From positions 90,063-154,062 of the forward strand of contig NZ_JAERQF010000010.1 of NCBI RefSeq assembly GCF_016734815.1: 64,000 nt of DNA, read 5' to 3'. Numbering within the stretch: position 1 is the stretch's first letter; each line of letters begins with the position of its first letter. Shown in pieces: positions 7,117 through 15,756 of this stretch. The DNA is from Hymenobacter rubidus (GTDB taxonomy: Bacteria; Bacteroidota; Bacteroidia; Cytophagales; Hymenobacteraceae). A model generated the notes under the pieces. That model saw only the letters and a list, made by a program, of their open reading frames with translations, did no database searches and had not been told where the DNA came from. A program made the translations under genes and the position numbers.

Positions 7117-9648
7117 ATGAAAACCTTTTTCACAACCGCTTCCATTTCCCGCGTTGGCCGCGCCTTGCTCGGCCTTGCTATTGCCGCGCTAGCCATGCCA
7201 TTGGCCGCGGCAGCCCAAACCGGCGGCCCCGGCGCCGTGAGCGGCAGCCTGGTGGAAGCCGGGACAGGCAAGGCAGTGCCATTTTCGGATGTACTGCTGC
7301 TGCGCGCCGCCGACTCCACGTTTGTAGCCGTGGCCCAAACAACGGAGCAAGGCACATTTAAGGCAACGGCCCTGCCGCTGGGCACCTACTTGCTGCGGGT
7401 GCAGGACTTGAACTACCAGCCCCTGCGCCGCCGCTTCACGCTCACGACCGACGCACCGACCATGCAGTTTGGGGGCTTGAAACTTGCAACCGCCACGGCC
7501 ACCAAGCTCAACGAAGTGGTGGTGACCGGCCAGAAAGCCGCCGTGGTAGAAGAGTTAGGCAAGCGCGTGATTAACGTGGAAAAAGACCTGGCCAGCGTGG
7601 GCGGCACGGCGGCCAACGTGCTGCAAAACGTGCCCTCGGTGAGCGTGGACGTGAACGGCACCGTGAGCATGCGCGGCACTTCTAACGTCACCATTCTCAT
7701 CGACGGCAAGCCTGCCGGCGTGAGCAACGGCGGCACCGGCGGCCAGCGTCTCGACCAGATTCCGGCCTCGCGCATTGCCCAGGTGGAGGTGATTACCAAC
7801 CCCTCGGCCAAGTACGACGCGGCCGGCGGTGGCGGGGTTATCAACCTGATTACCAAAAAAGAAACCCGCACCGGCACCAATGGCACGGCGTCCATCAACC
7901 TGGGCACCCACGACAAATTCAGCGGCAACCTGAGCCTGAGCCGCAAGGTGGGCAAAGCTACCTGGAGCGGCGGATACGATGGCCGCGACGTGACCTACAG
8001 CAGCAAAGGCCACTCGGAGCAAACGGCGCTGCTGGGCTCCGAAACGATACGCACCACCCAGGTAGGCGCCGGCAGCGAAGGCCACCGCAACCACAACGTG
8101 CGGGTGGGCGTGGAGCTGGAACTGCCCAAGAGCCAGACGCTGAGCCTGAACGTGAGCCCCGGCACCGAGCGCAACCTCGAAAGCGAAGGCCAGGAGTTGA
8201 CCCAGCAAACCAACAACGGCCCGGTGCAGCGCGCCCGTGGGCGTCAGGACCTCGACGTGCAGGTGAAGCTCCTGAACTACAACGGCAACTACCGCCGCAC
8301 CTGGGCCGAGCACAAAGGCCGCGAGCTGACGGCCAACTTCGGCGGCGTGGTGATTGACGCCAACGTGCCGGTGGTGCAGCGCCAGTACGCCGAGGCCGGC
8401 TCGACGGGCGTGCCGCAGCCCGGCACCCGGCAGCAGCTCGACTTGCTGGGCAATATCCAGTTCGGGCAGGTGGACTACACCCACCCCACGGCCGGTGGCA
8501 AAGGCCGCCTGGAAATGGGCGCCAAGATTGAGCACCAGGGCAACCACGGCAGCAACAGCTTTGGCTTTGCCGCCAACGAAAGCCGGCCCGACGACTTCGT
8601 GAACGACCCCGCCCGCTCGCTCACCTACACATCCAACCAACTGGTGCCCGCCGCTTACTTCACCGCCCAGCACGCCCTCGGCCCGAAGTGGAACGCCCAG
8701 GCCGGCCTGCGCACCGAATACACCTACCTGAGCGGCAGCATCGAGGGCGGCGTGGGCATTGCCCAGCGCGGCAGCCTGGCCCAGGACTACCTCAGCTTTT
8801 TCCCCTCGGCTCTCATCAGCCGCGACTTTGGCAAGGAGCCCGGCCAGAACCGACTGCAGCTGAGCTACGCCCGCCGCCTCAACCGGCCCAACTTCATGCA
8901 GCAACTGCCGCTGGCCATTTACCAAGACCCGCGCAGCTACCGCCTCGGCAACCCCCGCCTGCAGGCCGAATTCAGCAACAACATCGAGCTGGGCCACCAG
9001 CTGACCGTGGGCCAGGCCACCATCACCAGCACCGTGTTTGCCCGCATCACCACCAACTCCATCCAGCGCCTGCGCTTCGTGGACACCGTGGCTACCCGCC
9101 TCGCCGGCAACGCCGGCCTGGTGATGGCCGAAACCTACGACAACTTCGGCACCACCACCAACCTCGGCGCCGAGCTGAGCCTCAACCAGCCGCTGGCCAA
9201 GTGGTGGCGCCTGACGGCCAGCACCAGCCTCTACCGCGCCCAGATTGCCGGCAACGGCATTGCCAACAACCGCACGGCCCTGGTAGGCACGGCCCGCCTT
9301 TCCAATAATTTCACCCTCCGCCCCACTCTGGAAATGCAGCTGAGCGGCAACGTGCGCTCGGCATCTGTCACGGCGCAGGGCCGGCAACTGGGCTGGGGCC
9401 AGCTAGACCTGGCCCTGCGCCAGCGCCTATTTTCCGACCGCGCCGCCCTCACCCTGCGCGTATCGGATTTCCTGAATACCAACTCTTACCGCAGCGAAGT
9501 AGCCACCGACGTGCTCAGCAGCACCCGCTACGCCAAAGACGAAACCCGCGTGGGCTGGCTGGGCTTCACTTGGTACATCGGCGCCAGCAAGGCCAAGCCG
9601 GGCCGCATCGAGGCCGCGCCCCAGGGCGGTGGTGGCTTCGGCGGCTGA
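7117..9648 (+). CDS. TonB-dependent outer-membrane receptor, OMP_b-brl_3 type
   Basis: An 843-residue outer-membrane protein. It has a signal peptide (about 1-35, ending AAAAQ), a carboxypeptidase-regulatory-like beta-sandwich (about 42-115, GSLVEAGTGKAVPFSDVLLL), a plug domain (about 135-235, with LNEVVVTGQKA and SVSVDVNGTVSMRG), then a large beta-barrel ending near TWYIGASKAKPG. The short plug motif and barrel resemble the outer-membrane beta-barrel family rather than classical SusC. No SusD follows, so a polysaccharide-uptake role is not supported. The substrate is unknown. The C-terminus carries an extra Gly-rich tail. The dyad upstream suggests repressor control. Confidence 0.88.
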   Translation: MKTFFTTASISRVGRALLGLAIAALAMPLAAAAQTGGPGAVSGSLVEAGTGKAVPFSDVLLLRAADSTFVAVAQTTEQGTFKATALPLGTYLLRVQDLNYQPLRRRFTLTTDAPTMQFGGLKLATATATKLNEVVVTGQKAAVVEELGKRVINVEKDLASVGGTAANVLQNVPSVSVDVNGTVSMRGTSNVTILIDGKPAGVSNGGTGGQRLDQIPASRIAQVEVITNPSAKYDAAGGGGVINLITKKETRTGTNGTASINLGTHDKFSGNLSLSRKVGKATWSGGYDGRDVTYSSKGHSEQTALLGSETIRTTQVGAGSEGHRNHNVRVGVELELPKSQTLSLNVSPGTERNLESEGQELTQQTNNGPVQRARGRQDLDVQVKLLNYNGNYRRTWAEHKGRELTANFGGVVIDANVPVVQRQYAEAGSTGVPQPGTRQQLDLLGNIQFGQVDYTHPTAGGKGRLEMGAKIEHQGNHGSNSFGFAANESRPDDFVNDPARSLTYTSNQLVPAAYFTAQHALGPKWNAQAGLRTEYTYLSGSIEGGVGIAQRGSLAQDYLSFFPSALISRDFGKEPGQNRLQLSYARRLNRPNFMQQLPLAIYQDPRSYRLGNPRLQAEFSNNIELGHQLTVGQATITSTVFARITTNSIQRLRFVDTVATRLAGNAGLVMAETYDNFGTTTNLGAELSLNQPLAKWWRLTASTSLYRAQIAGNGIANNRTALVGTARLSNNFTLRPTLEMQLSGNVRSASVTAQGRQLGWGQLDLALRQRLFSDRAALTLRVSDFLNTNSYRSEVATDVLSSTRYAKDETRVGWLGFTWYIGASKAKPGRIEAAPQGGGGFGG

Positions 9649-9697
9649 GTTGCCCCGCTTCTGAAACCACCCCCTGCTTTTCTCTCCTTCTTTCTGC

Positions 9698-9745
9698 AAA
9701 AAGCCCCGTCGTCGGTTTGGTCCGGCGGCGGGGCTTTGCGCTTTT
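9698..9745 (+). terminator. Terminator after the TonB receptor
   Basis: AAAAAGCCCCGTCG pairs with CGGCGGGGCTTTG around a short loop, followed by a T-rich stretch. It is nearly the same stem as the one at 11971. The remaining 9746-10012 holds no gene or clear motif. Confidence 0.75.
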
Positions 9746-10012
9746 AGAACGATGCGGCGACGGAACTGGCCATCGCCCGGCTATTTGCGCATTTCAACGA
9801 TTTCGTTCAACGTTTGGGCGGGGTCAGCCCTTACGTCGCACAGCTGAAAACCAAATAGAACCCTTGTAATGCAAGAAATAACGGTGCGATTTAGAACCCG
9901 ATTCCAGGCAGCGGCGCGAGTGCGGCCAAAGGCTTAGCTTCGCTGCTGGACTCGAAATTGTCTGTTTCACACCTCCTTCCTGCACGCCTTTTCTCCATTC
10001 TTTCTGACTTTC

Positions 10013-11956
10013 ATGTCAAAACAACTCCCCCTGACCGTTGCGCTTCTACTGGCGGCCGGCACCGCTTCGGCCCAATCGGGTAAGGTGAAAGTCAAGACCA
10101 AGCCGGGCCGCAACCAAGAAGCCGCCGCTGCTCCCGCACCGGCCGCCGCGCCCGCTGACTGGTCAGTTACCTATGCCAACAGCATCACGCCCGCCGGCCT
10201 CAAAGCCGACCTCGACGTGCTGGCTTCAGATGCCTACGAGGGCCGCGAAACCGGCAAAAAAGGCCAGAAAATGGCCGCCGACTACATTGCCAAAGCCTTC
10301 GCCGCCGACGGACTGACCGGCCCCGTACAGGGCTCCGACAACCCTTACCTGCAGCACTTCGATATGATTCGGACGACCTTGGACGGCCCGGCCAGTGTGC
10401 TAAAAGTGGGTTCCAAGACCTATCAGGGCAGCAAGGACTTTTACGCCACAGTCAACGAGACGTTTGCGGCACCGCTTACTCTGAAGCCGGTGTTTGTGGG
10501 CTACGGCATTAAGGAAGAAAAGTATTCGGACTTTATTGCTGCCGCCGACTACCAAGGCAAAGACTTGGTGTTCCTGCTGGGCGAGCCCCTGAACGCGAAG
10601 GGCCAGTCGCTGGTGAGCGCCGACGGCAAACCCAGCCCCTACGCCACCGCCGACCTGGCGGGCCTGTACGCCCGACAAGGCGCGATGGTCCCCCTTGGGG
10701 CTAGTTCCATCACGGTGATTATGCCGACGGCGGCATCCTTGGCGGCCGCGCCCAAGGTGTTTACCGACATACTGGGCCGTGTGCAGCTCTCGTTTGTGGG
10801 CGCCAAAAAGCGGCAGGGCGGGCTGAACATGTTCTTTGTTTCGCCCGAGCTGGGCGCTAAGCTATTGGGTACTACCCCGGCCGGCCTCGATAAGTACCGC
10901 CAGAGCGTGGCCCAGGCAGGCAAACCGGTTGCTCCTTCCTTCCAGCCCGTGCCAGTCGAGGCAACGGCCGTACTGCGTAACGAGCCCTTCACCACCGAAA
11001 ACGTGCTGGGCTACCTCGAAGGCACCGACAAAAAAGATGAAGTCGTGGTAGTATCGGCCCACTACGACCACCTGGGCATCAAGGACGGCGAAGTATTCAA
11101 CGGGGCCGACGACGACGGCTCGGGCACGGTGAGCGTGCTGGCCATGGCCCGCGCCTTTTCGCAGGCCAAAAAGGACGGGCACGGCCCGCGCCGCAGCATC
11201 CTGTTCCTGGCCAATACCGGCGAGGAAGAAGGCCTGCTGGGCTCGCAGTACTACACCGACCACCCCGTGTTCCCGCTCGAGAAAACGGTGACCGACCTCA
11301 ACATCGACATGGTGGGCCGCGTCGACAGCCTGCACCAGGGCAAAGGCGACTACCTCTACCTGGTGGGCGCTGACCGCCTCAGCACCGAGCTCAATACCCT
11401 GAGCGAGAGCACCAACCAGCAGTACAACCCGCTGGCCTTCGACTACAAGTTCAACGACCCCAACGACCCCGAGCGAATCTATTATCGCTCCGACCACTAC
11501 AACTTCGCCAAGCACAACATCCCGATTATCTTCTACACCAGCGGTCTGCACCCGCAGTACCACAAGGCCACCGATGACATCGAGTTCATCGATTTCCCGG
11601 CCATGGCCCGGCGCGACCAGCTCATCTTCCACACGGCCTGGACCCTGGCCGAGCGCGACACCCGCGTGGCCCTGAAGCCCGAGTTTGTGAAGACCGGCTT
11701 CGTGCCCGCCCCCGCCGACCTCGACCGCTACGCCGGCACCTACGGCAGCGCCCAAGTGCCGCTCAAAATCACCTTCACCCGCGAGGGCAGCGTGCTTAAG
11801 GCCCAGGCCACCGGCCAGCCCGCCTTCTCCCTCGAAGCCGTGAGCCTGGGCGTGTTCAAGTTCGACCCGGCCCAGCTGCGCGTGGATTTTTCGGCCGACC
11901 AGCCCACCTTCAAGCTGAAGCAGGGAGGTGCGGAGCTGGAGTTTAAGAAGGAGTAG
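10013..11956 (+). CDS. Secreted M28-family metallopeptidase
   Basis: A 647-residue exported zinc aminopeptidase-type protein. After a signal peptide (about 1-20, ending ASAQ) and an Ala/Pro linker comes a region with DYIAKAFAADGL and an inserted PA-like segment, then the M28 catalytic core. Zinc ligands can be placed: His350 in SAHYDHLG, Asp366/367 in GADDDGSG, the catalytic pair Glu404/Glu405 in NTGEEEGLLGS, Asp in NIDMVGR, and His in GLHPQYHKATDD. A C-terminal beta-rich domain (about 565-647) follows. It probably trims peptides outside the inner membrane. Transcribed alone, with a terminator behind it. Confidence 0.9.
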   Translation: MSKQLPLTVALLLAAGTASAQSGKVKVKTKPGRNQEAAAAPAPAAAPADWSVTYANSITPAGLKADLDVLASDAYEGRETGKKGQKMAADYIAKAFAADGLTGPVQGSDNPYLQHFDMIRTTLDGPASVLKVGSKTYQGSKDFYATVNETFAAPLTLKPVFVGYGIKEEKYSDFIAAADYQGKDLVFLLGEPLNAKGQSLVSADGKPSPYATADLAGLYARQGAMVPLGASSITVIMPTAASLAAAPKVFTDILGRVQLSFVGAKKRQGGLNMFFVSPELGAKLLGTTPAGLDKYRQSVAQAGKPVAPSFQPVPVEATAVLRNEPFTTENVLGYLEGTDKKDEVVVVSAHYDHLGIKDGEVFNGADDDGSGTVSVLAMARAFSQAKKDGHGPRRSILFLANTGEEEGLLGSQYYTDHPVFPLEKTVTDLNIDMVGRVDSLHQGKGDYLYLVGADRLSTELNTLSESTNQQYNPLAFDYKFNDPNDPERIYYRSDHYNFAKHNIPIIFYTSGLHPQYHKATDDIEFIDFPAMARRDQLIFHTAWTLAERDTRVALKPEFVKTGFVPAPADLDRYAGTYGSAQVPLKITFTREGSVLKAQATGQPAFSLEAVSLGVFKFDPAQLRVDFSADQPTFKLKQGGAELEFKKE

Positions 11957-11970
11957 CCCGTTTTTTTGGA

Positions 11971-12014
11971 GCAAGCCCCGTCGTTGGTTCGTCCGGCGGC
12001 GGGGCTTGGTGCTT
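11971..12014 (+). terminator. Terminator after the M28 peptidase
   Basis: AAGCCCCGTCG pairs with CGGCGGGGCTT, with the loop region TTGGTTCGTC. There is no strong U tract, so efficiency is uncertain. The sequence closely matches the stem at 9698-9745. Confidence 0.65.
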
Positions 12015-12086
12015 AGGAAGGCGTGCTTATTGTAATGAAGCTACCTTTCTGACTATCCAGACAAAAAAATAAAACCATCTTATCTA

Positions 12087-12776
12087 ATGAGAAGGATATA
12101 TCGGAACAGCTTAGCCAACTCAATTGCAACATCAGGTTTGAATTTGACTGATTTTAGCATCGAGGAGGACAATGGAAGATATGTTGTAGCTCACAATGCA
12201 TTGGATAGAGGATTTTACTTTTCTATAAAAGTCAATAGCAGTTCACCAGATATAACAGTTGCTCTAAACCCCTTTGCCAATATTCTGACCAAAGTGCATG
12301 GGACTTTCAGCGTAGAAATGTCACCTGGTCAGATTGCATCAGTTGAGACAAGTCATTACCGTGAATGGGAAGCACTATCAGATTCTTTTGATACTTGGCT
12401 TCAATGGGTCAAAGAAGAAATAGACACCCCCGACCTCTGGGCCGAAGCGGCCAAAACCGCCCAACTCTTTGCTTATACCGCCGAACCCTCCGACGACAAA
12501 TTTACCCGCACTGAACTGGCCGAAGTGCAGGGACAATTGCGGCAACTGCAACTGAGTTTCACGCAATCAGCATTGCCCGAAGAGGCTAAGCAAAAGTTGA
12601 TTGAGTTGACCCAAACTGCTGCGGTAAAGGCCGAAGGACTAACCAAGAAAGATTGGCAGAACTGGATTATCGGCGGCTTCATCAGCGCCATAACAGGACT
12701 GCTGTTAAATCCTACGCAAGCCGGGGAGGTGCTGAAATTAGTAAAGGCAGCTTTCGGAGGATTGTTTCTCCATTAA
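12087..12776 (+). CDS. Hypothetical protein with C-terminal hydrophobic segment
   Basis: A 229-residue protein that I do not recognise. The N-terminal half (about 1-110) looks like a compact alpha/beta domain. Residues about 135-200 are rich in Glu, Lys, Gln and Leu and probably helical. A hydrophobic stretch near 203-214 (IIGGFISAITGLLL) may insert into the membrane. Base use is odd: the first 330 bases are clearly more AT-rich, with ATA, AGA and AAT codons rare in the neighbours, while the rest is closer to the genome norm. That points to recent acquisition or a fusion. It has no operon partner. The C-terminal membrane segment and isolation would fit a defence or stress effector, but this is only a guess. 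Confidence 0.6.
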   Translation: MRRIYRNSLANSIATSGLNLTDFSIEEDNGRYVVAHNALDRGFYFSIKVNSSSPDITVALNPFANILTKVHGTFSVEMSPGQIASVETSHYREWEALSDSFDTWLQWVKEEIDTPDLWAEAAKTAQLFAYTAEPSDDKFTRTELAEVQGQLRQLQLSFTQSALPEEAKQKLIELTQTAAVKAEGLTKKDWQNWIIGGFISAITGLLLNPTQAGEVLKLVKAAFGGLFLH

Positions 12777-12793
12777 TATCGAATCAAACGTCT

Positions 12794-12834
12794 GGCTCCC
12801 CCTCTCCTTTGGGAGAGGGGGCCGGGGGGTGAGG
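12794..12834. repeat. C/G-rich hairpin repeat
   Basis: CCCCTCTCC-TTTG-GGAGAGGGG followed by GCCGGGGGGTGAGG. It lies 18 nt after the stop of the orphan gene and just before the hisS promoter. The motif resembles dispersed hairpins seen in many bacterial genomes. It may also act as a terminator, although no U tract follows. Confidence 0.6.
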
Positions 12835-12874
12835 CGCCCGGTCGCGCCGTTCGGGTACCTGATGCGGCCCTGCC

Positions 12875-12882
12875 TACCTTTG
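12875..12882 (+). promoter_or_regulatory. Putative hisS promoter
   Basis: TACCTTTG matches TAnnTTTG, with GTTCG at 12849-12853 as a weak -33 box 21 nt upstream. The ATG at 12890 lies only 7 nt past the element, so the transcript may have almost no leader. Confidence 0.4.
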
Positions 12883-12889
12883 TTCCGTT

Positions 12890-14323
12890 ATGCAAAAACC
12901 GAGTATTCCCAAGGGCACCCGCGACTTTGGCCCCGCGCAGGTGGCGCGCCGCCAGCACATCTTCAATGTTATCCGCCGCACGTTTGAGTCGTTTGGCTAC
13001 GCGCCACTCGAAACGCCGACGCTGGAGAACCTGTCGGTTCTCACCGGCAAGTACGGCGATGAGGGCGACCAGCTGCTGTTCAAAGTCCTGAATTCCGGCG
13101 ACTTTGCCAAGGACATGACGGCCGACGACCTAGCTACCGGCTCAAAAGCCCTGCTGCCCAAAGTGGCCGAAAAAGGCCTGCGCTACGACCTTACCGTGCC
13201 TTTCGCCCGCTACGTGGCCATGAACCGCGGCACGCTCACTTTCCCCTTTAAGCGCTACCAGATGCAGCCCGTGTGGCGCGCCGACCGCCCCCAGCGCGGC
13301 CGCTACCGCGAGTTTTACCAGTGCGACGCCGACGTAGTGGGTACCGACTCGCTGCTCTGCGAGGCCGAAATCGTACTGATGATGGCCCAGGTGTTGGGCG
13401 GCCTGGGGCTGCATGATTTCACCATCAAAATCAATCACCGCGGGGTGCTGCGCAACATCTACCAGGCGCTGGGCGGCGAGGGCCGCGAGACGGATTTGTT
13501 TGTGGCGATTGACAAGCTCGATAAAATTGGGCGCGACGGCGTGAGCAAGGAGCTGCTGGAACGCGGCTTTTCGGAGCCCACCATCGACACACTGTTTGCC
13601 TTGCTGACCGTGGAAGGCACCTACGAAGAGAAGCTGCAGCGGCTGCTGGCGGGTTTCGTGACGGCCGGCGTGGAGCCCGATGGCGTGCGCCCCACCACTG
13701 CCGACATAAATGCTGACTCACCGGAGCCGCTGGCCAACTACCGCGGGCTGACCGAGCTGGCCGAGGTGCTGGACATTCTCCGAGCCTCCGGTTTCAAGCA
13801 ATTTGACCGGCTCGAATTTGACCCCACCCTGGCGCGGGGCCTCTCCTACTATACGGGCTGCATTTTCGAGGTAAAAATCAACAACGTGCAGATGGGCAGC
13901 GTGAGCGGCGGCGGGCGCTACGACAACCTCACCGGCTCCTTTGGGCTGCCGGGCGTGTCCGGGGTGGGCTTCTCCTTTGGCGTCGACCGGCTGTATGACT
14001 GCCTGGAGGCGTTGGACCTCTTCACCGTGACAGCCGAAACGCCCACCCGCTGCCTCCTCACGCACTTCGACGTGGCCAGCGGCCGGGCAGCCCTCCCGTT
14101 GCTCGCTGAGCTTCGAGCTGCGGGCATTCCCAGCGAGTTATATCCTGACGCCAGCAAGCTGCAAAAGCAGTTCAAATACGCTGACGCCAAAGGCATTCCC
14201 CTGGTTGTCATCATGGGCCCCGAGGAAGTAGCGGCCGGCGTAGTAAAAATCAAAATCATGCAAACCGGCGTGGAGCGGGTGCTGCCCGTTAGCGAAGTGA
14301 TAGCGGCGCTGACGGGGGAATAA
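12890..14323 (+). CDS. hisS: Histidine-tRNA ligase
   Basis: A 477-residue class II aminoacyl-tRNA synthetase that charges tRNA-His. The start MQKPSIPKGTRDFGP is typical. Motif 1 lies near residues 60-90, motif 2 is GRYREFYQCDADVVG (about 140-155), the histidine-specific signature GLSYYTGCIFEV is near 315, and motif 3 is GVGFSFGVDRLYD near 365. The C-terminal anticodon-binding domain covers about 385-477. All the hallmarks of a working enzyme are present. Transcribed alone between a near-leaderless promoter and a strong terminator. Confidence 0.96.
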   Translation: MQKPSIPKGTRDFGPAQVARRQHIFNVIRRTFESFGYAPLETPTLENLSVLTGKYGDEGDQLLFKVLNSGDFAKDMTADDLATGSKALLPKVAEKGLRYDLTVPFARYVAMNRGTLTFPFKRYQMQPVWRADRPQRGRYREFYQCDADVVGTDSLLCEAEIVLMMAQVLGGLGLHDFTIKINHRGVLRNIYQALGGEGRETDLFVAIDKLDKIGRDGVSKELLERGFSEPTIDTLFALLTVEGTYEEKLQRLLAGFVTAGVEPDGVRPTTADINADSPEPLANYRGLTELAEVLDILRASGFKQFDRLEFDPTLARGLSYYTGCIFEVKINNVQMGSVSGGGRYDNLTGSFGLPGVSGVGFSFGVDRLYDCLEALDLFTVTAETPTRCLLTHFDVASGRAALPLLAELRAAGIPSELYPDASKLQKQFKYADAKGIPLVVIMGPEEVAAGVVKIKIMQTGVERVLPVSEVIAALTGE

Positions 14324-14341
14324 GGCTGACGTTTGGCAAAT

Positions 14342-14386
14342 AAAAAACCGTCGTGCCTCAACTACGCTTGGCACGACGGTTTTTTA
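14342..14386 (+). terminator. hisS terminator, bidirectional
   Basis: AAAAAACCGTCGTGCC pairs with GGCACGACGGTTTTTT. The A and T runs on the two sides allow termination for hisS and possibly for the convergent small gene ending at 14509. Confidence 0.9.
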
Positions 14387-14508
14387 TGGCTGTGTTGCTA
14401 CAGGTTTTCGCAGATAATATCGGGCAGCATTTGAGCGGCTATCTACCCGGGCTGGGCCCAAACACGCAGACGATGATGAGGGGGTGTGGCCAATGCTGTC
14501 CGTACCCG

Positions 14509-14880
14509 TTAGCGCGCGGCGTACACCCGCGGCGTGCGGCGGCTGGGGCCAAACTGCTGGGCGAGCAGGGTATTGGCTTGGCCGGCGGTGGGGTCGCGCA
14601 GTACCTGTTGCAGCACCAGGTTCAGGCGCTGCGCGGTACGGCGGCGCTGGGCGGGGTGGCGGGCCAGGTTGGGGCAGCGGTCAGGCAGGGTTTCTTCGTA
14701 CACCAGCTGGTCCTGGGCACTGTAGAAACGCACGGTGGTGTAGTCGCGGGAAGTGAGGTTGGTTTCCACGTTCCAATAGCCCGGCAAAGCGATTGTGGCC
14801 GGCGTTTGGGCCTGGGCCAGCGGGGCAGCCAGCAGGAAAAGGAACAACAAGCTAAGGCGGAAGTGAAGCGGCATTTTCAT
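14509..14880 (-). CDS. Small exported protein, unknown function
   Basis: A 123-residue protein with a clear signal peptide (MKMPLHFRLSLLFLFLLAAP, cleaved near AQAQ). The mature part starts with PGYWNVETNLTSRDYTTVRF, which resembles beta-strand segments of small Bacteroidota secreted proteins, and ends in an Arg/Gln-rich helix. No domain is recognised. It is followed in the same direction by the lipoprotein gene at 14986-15474 (which lies upstream on the minus strand, 105 nt apart). The two may share a transcript, but this is not certain. Confidence 0.6.
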   Translation of the reverse strand: MKMPLHFRLSLLFLFLLAAPLAQAQTPATIALPGYWNVETNLTSRDYTTVRFYSAQDQLVYEETLPDRCPNLARHPAQRRRTAQRLNLVLQQVLRDPTAGQANTLLAQQFGPSRRTPRVYAAR

Positions 14881-14985
14881 GATGCGGAGGGTATAAAAGG
14901 TGGATTAAAAAAGCAATGCGAGCGGCCGAATGCCCCGAATGGGCGGCCATCGGCCACTACCAAGCGAATAGAGAAACGGAGCCCG

Positions 14986-15474
14986 CTACTGGCCCACGTA
15001 GGTGGTGGAAACGTAGGTGCCTTGCCCGGAAATGGCTTGCCACTGCGTTTCGCCTTTCTGGAAAATGATGGAGCGGCGCACGTAGATGAAGGAGTCGCCG
15101 GCCGGCGTGCGCACTTTGATGCGCTTGGTAACGGTCATCGTGGCCAGGTCGCCGGTGTAGGCGAAAATGTCGAACTGCGGGGCCATGCGCTCCACCGTCA
15201 GCCAGGGGCCGTGAATGAGGGTTTTGATTTCGGCAGCCTTGTTGTTGAGCTCGTTGTTGGGGGTGCAGTTGTAGTAGGGCGCGCCGTAGTACTTCACAAA
15301 AAAGGCCGAATCCTTGGCCACCATGGCCCGGTTGTGCTGGTCGTCGAGGGTGTAGAAGTAAGCTTTTGCCTCGGCGGCGCTGGCAAACTCGGCGGGTGTC
15401 TGGGGTGCCACGGATTCTGTTTTCTGGCAGGCGGCGAGGGGCAGGAGAGCCAGGAGGTAGGCGAGCTTTTTCAT
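14986..15474 (-). CDS. Lipoprotein with NTF2-like (DUF4440) fold
   Basis: A 162-residue lipoprotein. The leader MKKLAYLLALLPLAAC ends in a lipobox with Cys16. The mature part reads as one alpha+beta cone of the SnoaL/DUF4440 kind: AFFVKYYGAPYYNCTPNN, then IKTLIHGPWL, FDIFAYTGDLATMTVTKRI and a final strand pair around WQAISGQGTYV. Proteins with this fold bind small ligands or are enzymes with varied activities, so no reaction can be assigned. It is probably anchored in the envelope. Confidence 0.7.
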   Translation of the reverse strand: MKKLAYLLALLPLAACQKTESVAPQTPAEFASAAEAKAYFYTLDDQHNRAMVAKDSAFFVKYYGAPYYNCTPNNELNNKAAEIKTLIHGPWLTVERMAPQFDIFAYTGDLATMTVTKRIKVRTPAGDSFIYVRRSIIFQKGETQWQAISGQGTYVSTTYVGQ

Positions 15475-15630
15475 GGAAATGGGGGTTGGTCGGTGAGGTG
15501 TTGGCAGTAAAAAACCGGCCTGACAGTGGCGTCACTTGGCCGTTGACTTGCCCAAAGGTGGGGGTTGCGAAAAGCCATTGCTGGGCTATTCGCCCGGCGA
15601 CACCAGAGCCCCGCAACACGGCACGGCGCC

Positions 15631-15663
15631 GTCGACCAACCGCTGGTTTGGTCGTTGGTCGAC
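15631..15663. repeat. Small inverted repeat
   Basis: GTCGACCAAC at 15631-15640 and GTTGGTCGAC at 15654-15663, in the gap upstream of the histidine kinase. It could be an operator or just a decayed hairpin repeat. Confidence 0.45.
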
Positions 15664-15756
15664 GCCCGGATGTCGTTGGTCTACAAAGCGGATTTTTAAG
15701 GCGTTACCAAGGCTCGGCTCGATATATTTACTCAGGCTAAGGCACCCACTTCCTTC

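Noticed and set aside
7555..9387. A 610-codon minus-strand frame over the TonB receptor
   Set aside because: Composition is Ala/Gly/His/Val-rich and without motifs; antisense shadow.
14353..15510. Plus-strand frame of 385 codons over two small exported genes
   Set aside because: Both minus-strand genes have convincing signal peptides; the plus frame starts in the hisS terminator and has no family features.
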